Part shown: positions 19,741-28,228 of the stretch, piece by piece
Numbering within the stretch: the stretch's first letter is position 1
Layout: every line of letters begins with the position of its first letter
Source: Acidobacteriota bacterium
GTDB taxonomy: Bacteria; Acidobacteriota; Terriglobia; Acidiferrales; UBA7541
Direction: 5' to 3'
Length of the DNA: 64,000 nt
Assembly (NCBI GenBank): GCA_013289955.1
Contig: JABCYZ010000001.1
Coordinates: forward strand, 372,001-436,000
Program-made: the position numbers and the translations under genes
Notes under the pieces: generated by a model
The model's input: only the letters and a program-made list of their open reading frames with translations
Database searches by the model: none
Told to the model about the DNA's origin: nothing

Positions 19741-22269
19741 CTACTCATAGCGCAACGCCACCATCGGATCGACGCGCGTCGCCCGCCGCGCCGGGATGTA
19801 GCAGGCCAAAAATCCAACGGTAACGAGCAAGCCGCACACCGCCAGAAACGTCCACGGATCCGTGGCGCGAACTCCGAAGAGAAGTGTTTCGAGAAAGCGC
19901 GTCGCTAGGAAGGAAGCGACGATACCGGCTACCGTGCCAAAAATCACGAGCACGAGACCCTGCTTGATCACCATGCGCAATACGTCAAGTCTCTGCGCGC
20001 CCAGCGCCGCGCGAATGCCGATCTCACGCGTGCGCCGCGCTACTTCGTACGACAACAATCCGTAAAGTCCAATGCACGCCAGCAGCAATCCGAGCAACCC
20101 AAAAAGGGAAGAGAGCCGGGCCACCAGCCGCTGATTGACAAGCAAACGGTCGATCGTCTGCGTTTGCGTTCGCACGCCGAACACCGGCAGGTTTTCGTCC
20201 ACATCGTTGACGATCCGCCTGACGGCCGGGATCAGCGCCGTAGGAGCCACTGCGGAACGCAATGCGAAAGTCACCTGCCCATTTTTCAAAAGGACGAACG
20301 CGGTCGGCTCGTCCGCTTTGCGCATGTCGTCATATTTTGTATCGCCCACCACTCCGACAATTTCCCGTCGCGCATCACCCTCGTCCGTTCCGCCAAGATG
20401 CATCCCAATCGCGTCCCTCGACTCCATGAATTTCCGGACGAAGGCTTCGTTGACGATCACCACTTCTTGCTTCGCGCGCATGTCCGCCGCTCGAAAAGTC
20501 CGCCCTTTTATGAGTGGAATTCGCATCGTCTCGAAAAATTCCGGGCCCGTTGCCAGCATTTGCACGTCGACAGAATCCTTCTCCGGCCGTCCCTCGATAT
20601 GGACTTCCGACGTCCAGAGTCCTCCATCCAGCAGCGCGTCCGACGAGTAGCTCGCCGACACCACTCCCGGCAGCGCGGCAAGCCGCCGGGTCAGTTCGTC
20701 ATAAACGTTTTGAATGTTGTATTCCTTGTAGCCCGCGAGCGTGGGATCGATCGAGAAGAGCAACACATTGCTGGTGTCAAATCCGGGATGGATACTTCTT
20801 AGTTTCCCGAGTGTGCGCAGCAGCAGCCCCGCCCCGATCAGCACCACCATCGACAGCGCCACCTGCGCCACGACCAGCGAACTGCCCAGGCCGAACCGCC
20901 TCCCGCCCGCATGACCGGCTGCCGAAATACTGCCCGCGTTCTCTTTCAGCGTTGGCGCCACATCAATCCGCGTCCCGCGAAATGCCGGCGCCAGCCCAAA
21001 TCCAATTCCGGTCACCAGGGCCACGCCGATGGTAAACAGAAGCATTCTCACGTCCGGATGCAAATCGAGCTGGAGCGGATGATAGGCATTCGCAGCGAGA
21101 AATTCCGCCAACCCGGTCGCGCCCCAGAACGCCACGAGCACTCCCAGCGCCGCCCCTGCCACGGAAAGCATCACACTTTCCGTCAAGAGCTGTTGAATGA
21201 CGCGGCCGCGGCCCGCGCCCAGCGCCAGCCGCACGGCCATCTCTTTTTCCCGAGCTGTCGCGCGCGCCAGCATCAGTCCGGCGACGTTCGCGCACGCAAT
21301 CAGAAGAATGATCCCCACGGCCGCCATCAACAAGTAAAGCGGCTCGCCGAAATTCGAACGAAATCCAGTCAACGCGTTCTGCGCCGGCACGAGCAACACT
21401 TTCGGATCATCCGATTCCTTCAGGGGAGGTTCTTCACCGTGCAAAGTTTCATTGCGGAAGAGCAGACTCACCGCCGCCTCCGCCTGCCCCGGCACCGTAC
21501 CTGGCTGCAAGCGTGCGACAAGCGTCAACCACCAATTTCGTGCTTCGAGGGATCTGCCGCCCCACCGAAGTCCAAGTGGGACAAGCTGCGTGAGCGGCAG
21601 CCACATGTCCAGTGACTTTCCCGGCGTAAGTCTTGTAAAACCCTGCTCCGCGACGCCCACGATCGTGAACTCCACGCCGTTCAGCCGAATTGTTTTCCCG
21701 ACCGCCCCCGGAGCCCCGCCGAAAGCGCTCTGCCAATAGCCATAATTGAGCACCGCGGCTGGCGTTGCGCCAGGCTCCTCATCCGAAGGCCCCAGCGTTC
21801 TCCCAAGCCGGGCATGCACACCGAGCGTTTGGAAGTAATCTCCCGAGACCAGTTCTCCCCTGGTCATGCTCGCAGGACCGTTCCCGCTCAGGTCCAGCTC
21901 TGCCGGACCGGCAAAAGCCGCAACGCTCGAAAATAGAGTCTTCTGGTCACGGATCTCTTTGAAAATCGGGTAAGAAAAGGAACAGCCGCCCGAGTTCGGT
22001 CCGGGTCTGTCCCGATTCTGGCTGGCGCAATCGCCAAAACTGCTCGTGCCAATGTTTTGCGGCCAAGAGTGGGCCGACCATCGCGGCACCACCAGCTGTT
22101 CAGGATGCTCGACTGGCAGCGCCTCGAGCATCACTGCATTCACCAAACTAAATATCGCTGTATTTGCGCCGATGCCGAGGGCCAGCGTGGCAACGGCTAC
22201 TGCCGTGAAGCCCGGATTCTTCGCCAGCATTCGCAAGCCATAGCGAATGTCTTGCCAGAGAGTCTGCAA
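19741..22269 (-). CDS. ADOP-family ABC transporter permease (copy 7), TTG start
   Basis: This is an 842-residue duplicated permease, the first ADOP after the adaptor gene. The start codon is TTG, supported by GCGGAGG 4-5 nt upstream and by the normal ADOP opening (MQTLWQDIRYGLRMLAKNPG) from that codon. Helix 1 is [20 protein letters not shown]. FtsX blocks contain GLMLARATAREKEMAVRLAL and IGLYGLLSYEVARRTREIGI; the C-terminus is [19 protein letters not shown]. It is the longest copy, with extra sequence in the first periplasmic domain (NRDRPGPNSGGCSF, about 87-100). It follows the adaptor by 97 bp. The adaptor and this permease are the natural MacA-MacB-like pair. Confidence 0.92.
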   Translation of the reverse strand: MQTLWQDIRYGLRMLAKNPGFTAVAVATLALGIGANTAIFSLVNAVMLEALPVEHPEQLVVPRWSAHSWPQNIGTSSFGDCASQNRDRPGPNSGGCSFSYPIFKEIRDQKTLFSSVAAFAGPAELDLSGNGPASMTRGELVSGDYFQTLGVHARLGRTLGPSDEEPGATPAAVLNYGYWQSAFGGAPGAVGKTIRLNGVEFTIVGVAEQGFTRLTPGKSLDMWLPLTQLVPLGLRWGGRSLEARNWWLTLVARLQPGTVPGQAEAAVSLLFRNETLHGEEPPLKESDDPKVLLVPAQNALTGFRSNFGEPLYLLMAAVGIILLIACANVAGLMLARATAREKEMAVRLALGAGRGRVIQQLLTESVMLSVAGAALGVLVAFWGATGLAEFLAANAYHPLQLDLHPDVRMLLFTIGVALVTGIGFGLAPAFRGTRIDVAPTLKENAGSISAAGHAGGRRFGLGSSLVVAQVALSMVVLIGAGLLLRTLGKLRSIHPGFDTSNVLLFSIDPTLAGYKEYNIQNVYDELTRRLAALPGVVSASYSSDALLDGGLWTSEVHIEGRPEKDSVDVQMLATGPEFFETMRIPLIKGRTFRAADMRAKQEVVIVNEAFVRKFMESRDAIGMHLGGTDEGDARREIVGVVGDTKYDDMRKADEPTAFVLLKNGQVTFALRSAVAPTALIPAVRRIVNDVDENLPVFGVRTQTQTIDRLLVNQRLVARLSSLFGLLGLLLACIGLYGLLSYEVARRTREIGIRAALGAQRLDVLRMVIKQGLVLVIFGTVAGIVASFLATRFLETLLFGVRATDPWTFLAVCGLLVTVGFLACYIPARRATRVDPMVALRYE

Positions 22270-22366
22270 TGGGCCTCCGCAAGAAAGCCAGAACTTCCTA
22301 TCTACGGAATGAGAGAAATAAAGATCGAACTCGTTTAGGGGCCAGCCGACACCGTCCCAGGTACGG

Positions 22367-23620
22367 TTACTTCAGCCGGATCCGGTCGAAAGCATCCCAA
22401 GCCGACATATCCGACAAAATCACTTTGTCGCCGACTTTCAACCCATCCAAAATCTCGATCGTATTGACGGAACTCCGCCCCAGCTTCACGTTTACGCGCG
22501 TCGCTTCCGAGCTATCCTCTGTCAGCTTGAAGAGTCCAATCGTGCTGTCGGATTGCCCGTGCACCGGCCTGCCCACATAGAGCACATCCTTCAGATTCTC
22601 GAGCGTGATCGTCCCGTCCACGCTCAAATCCGGCCTCGCGCCCGGCGGAAGAGGATCATCGATCGTCACGTCCACCGTCACGGTACCGTTGATGACTGAC
22701 GGATCGACACGCGAAACATGACCTTCCACGATTCCATTGCGCGTATCGATCGACGCCTTTTGTCCAGGGATCACATCCTTCGCCTGCGTTTCGGCAATCT
22801 TCACTTCCGCTCTGAGCTTCCTTGGATCCGCCACACGCGCAAGGTTCATTCCCGGCGTCACGTGCTGCCCGACATCCACCGGCAGAAGCTGCAGCACGCC
22901 GTCGATGCCTGCGCGCACATGGAGCCCCTCCAGCTGGCTCCTCTTCAACCCATAGAGCGCCTTCATCTCCTCAACCTTGGCCTGCTGTGCCGCAAGTTTC
23001 GCATTCGCAGAATCGGTCGCGATTTTTGTCCGCTCGCCCTCAAGTTCCACGCGAATCTTGAGTTGCTCTACCGTCACTCTGGACTTCTGCTCGATCAGCT
23101 GTGAGGTGAGCCCTTCCTTTGCGAGCTTTTCATCGGTATCGTGCTGAATTTTCGCCTGCTCGTAATCGCTCCGCACGGAGGCTTCCGTGGACTTCTGGCT
23201 CATCAGGTCGCTGTTGACCTGCACTCTCAGGTTTTGGTAGTCCGCCTCTGCTCCCTTGAGCTGGTATTCCGCATCGACCGCATCCTTCTGCACCGTCGGA
23301 TCGCTCAATTCCATGATGATGGAGTCTGGCTTGACGACGGCCGGCGGTCGCAATACCCACTTATCGACGTGCGCATCGGTCTGCGCCGCGATCCAGCGGA
23401 TGTCTACAGGCACGAGCGTCCCCAGCCCGCGCACTTCCCGCAGCATCGGCCCGCGCTTCACGGTGTCCGACCACACCGTCCCAGCGTCCACCGATGGCGC
23501 GGCAGGCTTCAGCTTCGACAGCGCGTACGTCACGCCGCCCAGCAACATGAGTGCGACGGTCCCATAGGCAATCCGCCGGATTTTCTTAGCTCTTGCGTTT
23601 GATGGTCTTTGGATGTCCAT
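22367..23620 (-). CDS. Membrane-fusion (HlyD/MacA-like) periplasmic adaptor
   Basis: This 417-residue protein should link inner-membrane permeases of the array to the periplasm or an outer-membrane channel. A basic N-terminus (MDIQRPSNARAKKIRR) leads into a single membrane anchor at about 17-34. A biotinyl-lipoyl-like half follows near 60-110, then a long alpha-helical hairpin rich in Glu, Lys and Gln (about 115-235), the second lipoyl half (GIDGVLQLLPVDVGQHVTPG), and beta-barrel and membrane-proximal domains to the end (GLKVGDKVILSDMSAWDAFD). It is the only adaptor in the array, so up to seven permeases would have to share it. It is the first gene, downstream of two overlapping promoter-like sites. 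No outer-membrane TolC-type gene is in the window. Confidence 0.93.
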   Translation of the reverse strand: MDIQRPSNARAKKIRRIAYGTVALMLLGGVTYALSKLKPAAPSVDAGTVWSDTVKRGPMLREVRGLGTLVPVDIRWIAAQTDAHVDKWVLRPPAVVKPDSIIMELSDPTVQKDAVDAEYQLKGAEADYQNLRVQVNSDLMSQKSTEASVRSDYEQAKIQHDTDEKLAKEGLTSQLIEQKSRVTVEQLKIRVELEGERTKIATDSANAKLAAQQAKVEEMKALYGLKRSQLEGLHVRAGIDGVLQLLPVDVGQHVTPGMNLARVADPRKLRAEVKIAETQAKDVIPGQKASIDTRNGIVEGHVSRVDPSVINGTVTVDVTIDDPLPPGARPDLSVDGTITLENLKDVLYVGRPVHGQSDSTIGLFKLTEDSSEATRVNVKLGRSSVNTIEILDGLKVGDKVILSDMSAWDAFDRIRLK

Positions 23621-23641
23621 AGTAGTTATGCCCTTCGTAGG

Positions 23642-23657
23642 GGCAAATCCCTTGCCA
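23642..23657 (-). promoter_or_regulatory. Sigma54-like -24/-12 element before the adaptor gene
   Basis: On the minus strand TGGCAAG, four bases, then TTGC matches the sigma54 consensus closely, with GG (23656-23655) and GC (23644-23643) at the required 12-bp offset. The array encodes an NtrC-type regulator, which makes it attractive. Against it, the start site would fall near 23631, just inside the GAAGGG ribosome binding site (23636-23631), leaving an 11-nt leader. It also overlaps the start region of a sigma70-like promoter, so it may act as a block or be chance. Confidence 0.35.
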
Positions 23658-23659
23658 AC

Positions 23660-23688
23660 AGAATTCGCCTAAAGCCTCATTTTGTCAA
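23660..23688 (-). promoter_or_regulatory. Sigma70-like promoter before the adaptor gene
   Basis: On the minus strand a perfect TTGACA (23688-23683) is followed after exactly 17 bp by AATTCT (23665-23660), which keeps the key second A and final T. Transcription would begin near 23653, giving a leader of about 33 nt that contains GAAGGG before the adaptor ATG. That makes it the better candidate of the two overlapping sites for driving the array. Confidence 0.45.
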
Positions 23689-23918
23689 TATCTTACGGGA
23701 CCCTCTCGGCGCCAGAATCCCTCCGCTCTGGCCGAATATGGGAATACCTGTCCCATGACCGGACACTCCCCAACGGCGCCTCTATTCCGCTTCCCCTTTT
23801 TGACGCCACATATAAGGATACGTCCAAACCCCGGCAATGTTCGGTTCCCCTTACCCCTCGCTGAACTGCTCCCAATCGTGATAGCCTCCCGCCGCGGATT
23901 CTCACAGGGGGGCGGGCT

Positions 23919-24950
23919 ATGCGCTATTCCCAACTCGTTTTGGTGTTCATCCTCTCGGGCACACCGCTCCGGGCACAAGACCAGCCAGAAGGACCCAAGA
24001 GCGAAAAAGCACAGAAGTCTTACAAGGAAGCCCTCGAATATGTTCACAAGCACAGAACGGACTTTGCCCTCGACAGCTTCAAGAAAGCCGACAGGCAGGA
24101 CGAAGCCCGCTGCACGGCTTGCCAGAAGAAAATGATCCAGTACGGTCTCGAACTTCACGACTGGAAAGCCGCTCAAACTGCCGCCGAGGAGATGGTCCGG
24201 GAGGCCCGGGGCGACAAGACCGTCGCTCTCGCGCATTTCGAGCTTGGCTATGTTCTTTTCACCGAGGGGCTGGACAAACACAAGGACGAACTCTTCACCC
24301 GCGCCCACGACGAATTTACCAAATCGCTCGCTTCCTTCGGCAATTTCCCGGAGGCGGTTCTTTCCAATGGAAGAGCGCTCGCCCACCTCAAACAGGATGA
24401 TGCCGCAAAAGCGCAGTTCGAGAAGTACGTGAAGATGAAACCCGAGAGCGATCCACTGCGCCAGCGCGTCCTCCGGTACATCAGCGAGCCGGAATTGGCT
24501 CGCGCCAGAATGGCTCCGGCGTTCGCCGTCGACACCCTCGACGGACAGCACGTTTCCATGGACGATCTGACCGGAAGAGTTGTCCTGATCGATTTCTGGG
24601 CCACCTGGTGCGGACCATGCCGCGAAGCCCTGCCGCACATGCTGCAGATCGCGAAAAAGTTTCAGGGTCAGCCACTCGTGGTGCTCAGCGTCAGCCTCGA
24701 CAGCGATGAGCAAAAGTGGAAGGAGTTCATCGCCAAAAACAACATGACCTGGCTTCACTATCGCGACGGGGGCTTCACCGGCTCCCTCGCAAACCTGTTC
24801 GGTGTGAAAGCCATTCCCCAGACCTTCACCATCGATGCCGACGGCGTCCTCCAGGACCAGCACATCGGCGACGCGTCCATCGAGGGCAAACTCAAGAAGC
24901 TGGTAGCCCGCGCTCAGGAATTGCAAGCCACTCAGAAGCCGCTGCAGTAG
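23919..24950 (+). CDS. Secreted TPR-thioredoxin fusion (TlpA/ResA-like)
   Basis: This 343-residue protein has a signal peptide (about 1-19, ending LRAQ), a TPR-like helical region at about 30-185, and a C-terminal thioredoxin fold of the TlpA/ResA type. The redox motif is WCGPC at 230-234 (Cys231, Cys234), and the usual cis-proline is in KAIPQTF. A second Cys pair, CTAC at 65-68, lies in the TPR part and could be a substrate or metal site. The probable role is reduction of disulfides in periplasmic proteins, with the TPR part recruiting a client. The ATG has a G-rich stretch upstream. It is divergent from the adaptor gene and convergent with the AhpD-like gene 26 bp away. Confidence 0.88.
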   Translation: MRYSQLVLVFILSGTPLRAQDQPEGPKSEKAQKSYKEALEYVHKHRTDFALDSFKKADRQDEARCTACQKKMIQYGLELHDWKAAQTAAEEMVREARGDKTVALAHFELGYVLFTEGLDKHKDELFTRAHDEFTKSLASFGNFPEAVLSNGRALAHLKQDDAAKAQFEKYVKMKPESDPLRQRVLRYISEPELARARMAPAFAVDTLDGQHVSMDDLTGRVVLIDFWATWCGPCREALPHMLQIAKKFQGQPLVVLSVSLDSDEQKWKEFIAKNNMTWLHYRDGGFTGSLANLFGVKAIPQTFTIDADGVLQDQHIGDASIEGKLKKLVARAQELQATQKPLQ

Positions 24951-24976
24951 CTGCAGTGAGGGATATTCTCGATCCG

Positions 24977-25546
24977 CTATTTCGCCGCTTGAGATACGGG
25001 CCGCTGCCAGCCAGGCGCGGCATAACCGTGCTCGGCAATTCGCTTCCCAATCTCCTGATACACGCTCGCATCTTCGGGCTGCCAGGTGGCCAGGCCGTCC
25101 ACATAGCGGTTGTACATGCAGAACGCCGCCGCGATCAATACCGTGTCGTGGATTTCCTTGTCGGTCGCGCCGCTCTTTCTGGCCTTCTCCACGTCCCCAG
25201 CCGTGACGTGCTTGCCGCCTTGCTGCACTTTTCCGGCGATCCCGAGCAACGCTTTCATCTTTTCTGATATCTCCGTGGCCTCGAAGTTTTTCTTTACCCG
25301 GTCAATCAGTTCGTAATCGCCGCCCAGCTGCTCGGCCGCCGCGGCACCGTGCGAGTGCTGGCAGTAATAGCAATCGTTTTGCGAAGAGACATAGGTGGCG
25401 ATCATCTCTCGCTCCCAGGGAGTAAGGGTATTCGGCCCGCGAAGCAAAATTTCGGCAAGTTCCCGCAGCGGCGTCGTTGTCTCCGGGCTGAACAACATCG
25501 GACCGCGAATCCCGGGCATTCCATCCGGAAGCGTTATGTGCGCCAT
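24977..25546 (-). CDS. AhpD/carboxymuconolactone decarboxylase-family peroxidase
   Basis: This 189-residue protein carries the AhpD-type active site CYYCQHSH, with Cys59 and Cys62 as the redox pair and His66 as the likely general base. Related proteins reduce alkyl hydroperoxides using a thiol partner. I set the start at 25546 (MAHITLPDGMPG) because GAGGTGG lies 5 nt upstream; a frame extending to 25624 adds an unlikely leader. It ends 26 bp from the thioredoxin-fold gene, transcribed toward it, so the pairing is only positional. It is 98 bp downstream of the GMC small-subunit gene and may share its transcript. Confidence 0.88.
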   Translation of the reverse strand: MAHITLPDGMPGIRGPMLFSPETTTPLRELAEILLRGPNTLTPWEREMIATYVSSQNDCYYCQHSHGAAAAEQLGGDYELIDRVKKNFEATEISEKMKALLGIAGKVQQGGKHVTAGDVEKARKSGATDKEIHDTVLIAAAFCMYNRYVDGLATWQPEDASVYQEIGKRIAEHGYAAPGWQRPVSQAAK

Positions 25547-25644
25547 GAGGACCACCTCGATTTCAAAGGACCTGCAGTCGCCGAAAAACGCGGCTATTGG
25601 AAGCCATCTGGACGACCGCGACAATAATAGAAAACCATTAGCCG

Positions 25645-26280
25645 CTAGGTGGTCGGCGGAGTGGGATCGCCGCAGCCGACGTACTCCATCAGCACGCGAT
25701 TGCCCTTGTATTCAAGGTCGTCGTGAATCCCGGTCTTGCTGGTGTAGTAGCCGCGCACCGTCAAGCGCTTTAGTTCGTGGAAAAATTTCACTTCCGGAAT
25801 TTCGGTCAGCTCCGCGTTGTCAGAAAGCACCTGGATGACCGCGATCTTTTCTTCCGTGCTTGCTTCGACGAATGATTTTCCGTTGTAGTGCTGGCTCATG
25901 GAATCGACCAGTCGCAGTCCTTCGCGCCACAGCGCTTTCTGCTGGTCGTCCGTGCTCTCGCCGACCATTTGCTCGATATAGTCGGCTACCTTTGCCGTTT
26001 TCGCGCCGCCCGAGTGACTATCGGCAGGAAGGATCGTCTCCGACAATTCCTCGATGAGCGCGTGCTGCCCCGGCGTAAAGAAGCGAGCAACGGATTTCGC
26101 CTCCGCACTCACTGCGGCTGGCGAGCCGGCCGCAGGCGCCGCTGCGCTCTGCGCTTCCCCCGCCAAAATTTCGGTCGAAGGCAAAGTCAGCGGCAAAACC
26201 GCCGCTCCGAGAGCCGTCGCTGAGGTTTTCAGCCACTGCCTCCGGTCCTGCTTCAAATCGATGGGTTCCTTCGCGGACAT
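25645..26280 (-). CDS. Gluconate 2-dehydrogenase subunit 3 family protein, Tat-exported
   Basis: This 211-residue protein is the small subunit that accompanies periplasmic GMC-type sugar or alcohol dehydrogenases. The N-terminus has a twin-arginine signal (DRRQWLKTSATALGAAVLPL, about 12-31), so the folded complex is probably exported with the flavin subunit riding along. The mature part matches the family: ALIEELSETILPAD near residue 75, and the closing VLMEYVGCGDPTPP. AGGAG 6 nt before the ATG supports the start. It follows the GMC gene by 49 bp in the same direction. The subunit's role in family members is maturation and export of the catalytic chain. Confidence 0.88.
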   Translation of the reverse strand: MSAKEPIDLKQDRRQWLKTSATALGAAVLPLTLPSTEILAGEAQSAAAPAAGSPAAVSAEAKSVARFFTPGQHALIEELSETILPADSHSGGAKTAKVADYIEQMVGESTDDQQKALWREGLRLVDSMSQHYNGKSFVEASTEEKIAVIQVLSDNAELTEIPEVKFFHELKRLTVRGYYTSKTGIHDDLEYKGNRVLMEYVGCGDPTPPTT

Positions 26281-26329
26281 GGATTCTCCTCGAGTTCTCG
26301 CTGGCTTCTCTCAATCGCTCCTCGGGCGG

Positions 26330-28087
26330 CTACAACTCGTTCTTGGCCAGCTGGTCGGCCAGGTAATCGCAGGAGCGCCAGCACAGCGCCATAATCGTCC
26401 AGGTTGGATTCTGGCAGCTGGCGCTGACAAAGGCGCTGCCGTCCACTACAAACAAATTCTTCACGTCATGCGACTGTTGAAATTGGTTCAATACCGAGGT
26501 TTTGGGATCGTTTCCCATGCGCGCCGTTCCAAGTTCGTGGATTGACCATCCTTCCGTAAGCACGCGGTCGCTCACATAGATAATCTTCAATCCCGCGGCC
26601 TCGAACATCTCCTGCGCTGTTTCCTTCATGTCCTTGGCCATATTGTGTTCGTTCTCGCCAAACTTGTAATGAAAGCGCAGCGCCGGAATGCCCCATTTGT
26701 CTTTCACTACCGGATCGAGATCGACGAAGTTCTCATAGCGCGCCAGTACTTCTCCAAAAGCGCCCATGGCGATATACGAACCCTGGTTTTTGCGAATCTC
26801 TTCCTTGAAAGACGCGCCAAATCCAGAGCTGTCCGTACCGGGCGGAAACATTCCGCTTCCGCTGCCGCCCTCAAACCCGTAACCACGGATGAATTTCGGA
26901 TGCTTCTCCGCCAGATTGCGGAAGCGCGTCAGGTAAAATCCGCCGGGCCGGCCGTCGTCGAGCGTCGAAGGTTTCCCGACAAGATCGGTCGCTTGCCCGG
27001 CGACGTGTGGCCCCATGACGTGCTCGCAAAAATTGTGCCCGACGTGCCCGCTTGAGTTGGCGAGCCCATTCGGATAGAGCCGCGACTTCGAGAGCAAAAG
27101 AAGCCGCGCCGATTCGAGCGTCGATGCCGCCACGATCACAACCTTCGCGCCGACCGTGTAGTCCTTCATCGTCTGCGAGTCGGTGAAATGCACGCCGGAA
27201 GCCTTGCCGGTCACGGGGTCGACAGTGATTTCCCGGACGGTCGAATTCGTTCGCAGAGTAAGGTTACCGGTATCCAGGGCGGGATAGATCAGCCCCGTAG
27301 GCGAATCGAATGCGGCATGAATATCGCAGCCGCCTTTTCGCTCGCACGCGCCGCGGCTCAGGCAACGGCTGCGGTATTTGTTGTGCTTCAAGCCGTCGCT
27401 GGTAACGCCCGCGCGGTACTGGGTAAGAACGCGCCCCATTTTCTGAATGCCTTGTTTGAGCGTCACTTCCGCGCAATTCAGCTTTGTGGGCCGCTGGAAA
27501 ATGCTGTCCGGCAAATAGGGGAGATTTTCTTTCACGCCGGTAATGCCGAGATAAAGATCCACCTTGTCGTAATAAGGAGCGATGTCGCTGTAGCTGATCG
27601 GCCAGTTCTCGCCAAAACCGTCGCGATCTCTTGCCTTGAAGTCGTAATCGGAGAGCCGCAGCGCGAGACGTCCCCAAATATTTGTCTTGCCTCCCAGGCA
27701 GCGCGCGCGAACCCACGCGTAATTTGTGCCGGTGTAGGGATTTTCCCGTTCGTTGACCACGATGTTTTTCGTGTAGTCGCTGCTGCCAATGTAGCTGTAA
27801 AGATTCTTCGATTTTTCAAAGCCCGGGCCAAACGGCGGCCTGCGAATGGTGTACTCATTGTGATTCAGAGAATAGGAACCTGGCGGAAGCCCGCCCCGGT
27901 GCGCATTGTCATAAGGCCATTCCATCGAACGCAATTCCTGCTCGATGTTCAACTTCTTTCCCGCTTCGAGCAGCAATACCTCGAGTCCATGGGTCGTCAA
28001 AACATGGGCCGCCATGCCTCCGGCTGCGCCCGATCCAATGATCACGGCATCATATTTCTTGCTCAGGTCTGCTTCTGGCTCGGCCAT
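26330..28087 (-). CDS. GMC-family FAD-dependent oxidoreductase
   Basis: This 585-residue flavoprotein oxidises a sugar or alcohol substrate and passes electrons to the respiratory chain or a cytochrome. An FAD-binding Rossmann motif lies near the N-terminus (VIIGSGAAGGMAAHVL), the sugar-dehydrogenase type insert includes RCLGGKTNIWGR, and the C-terminal active-site region includes SIHELGTARMG and SASCQNPTWTIMALCW. I prefer the start at 28087 (MAEPEADLSKKYDAV); an upstream ATG at 28129 has a GGGAGAGG at longer spacing and cannot be excluded. The chain has no Tat signal of its own, which fits export together with the Tat-tagged subunit 3 encoded 49 bp downstream. The substrate cannot be read from sequence. 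Confidence 0.9.
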   Translation of the reverse strand: MAEPEADLSKKYDAVIIGSGAAGGMAAHVLTTHGLEVLLLEAGKKLNIEQELRSMEWPYDNAHRGGLPPGSYSLNHNEYTIRRPPFGPGFEKSKNLYSYIGSSDYTKNIVVNERENPYTGTNYAWVRARCLGGKTNIWGRLALRLSDYDFKARDRDGFGENWPISYSDIAPYYDKVDLYLGITGVKENLPYLPDSIFQRPTKLNCAEVTLKQGIQKMGRVLTQYRAGVTSDGLKHNKYRSRCLSRGACERKGGCDIHAAFDSPTGLIYPALDTGNLTLRTNSTVREITVDPVTGKASGVHFTDSQTMKDYTVGAKVVIVAASTLESARLLLLSKSRLYPNGLANSSGHVGHNFCEHVMGPHVAGQATDLVGKPSTLDDGRPGGFYLTRFRNLAEKHPKFIRGYGFEGGSGSGMFPPGTDSSGFGASFKEEIRKNQGSYIAMGAFGEVLARYENFVDLDPVVKDKWGIPALRFHYKFGENEHNMAKDMKETAQEMFEAAGLKIIYVSDRVLTEGWSIHELGTARMGNDPKTSVLNQFQQSHDVKNLFVVDGSAFVSASCQNPTWTIMALCWRSCDYLADQLAKNEL

Positions 28088-28210
28088 AGAAAGACTCTCT
28101 TTCCGTACTTCACAGCGGCGCAACCGCATTCAACAATGAACCTCTCCCGGTGTCCAGTTCAACCTCTTCTTTCCTCGCCCTGTACCCCGCCCGGCTCCCC
28201 GGCACCTCAG

Positions 28211-28219
28211 TGATACAAT
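28211..28219 (+). promoter_or_regulatory. Extended -10 promoter for a near-leaderless malic enzyme transcript
   Basis: TGATACAAT is an extended -10 (TG, one base, TACAAT) lying 9 nt before the ATG at 28229. No -35 box or ribosome binding site is visible. Transcription from it would start within 2-3 nt of the start codon, so the mRNA would be essentially leaderless. Confidence 0.4.
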
Positions 28220-28228
28220 TTCGCAGCC

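Noticed and set aside
23685..24926. 413-residue open frame opposite the thioredoxin-fold gene
   Set aside because: It is antisense to a gene with a signal peptide and WCGPC motif, and its own product has no domain. It is a GC-driven shadow frame.
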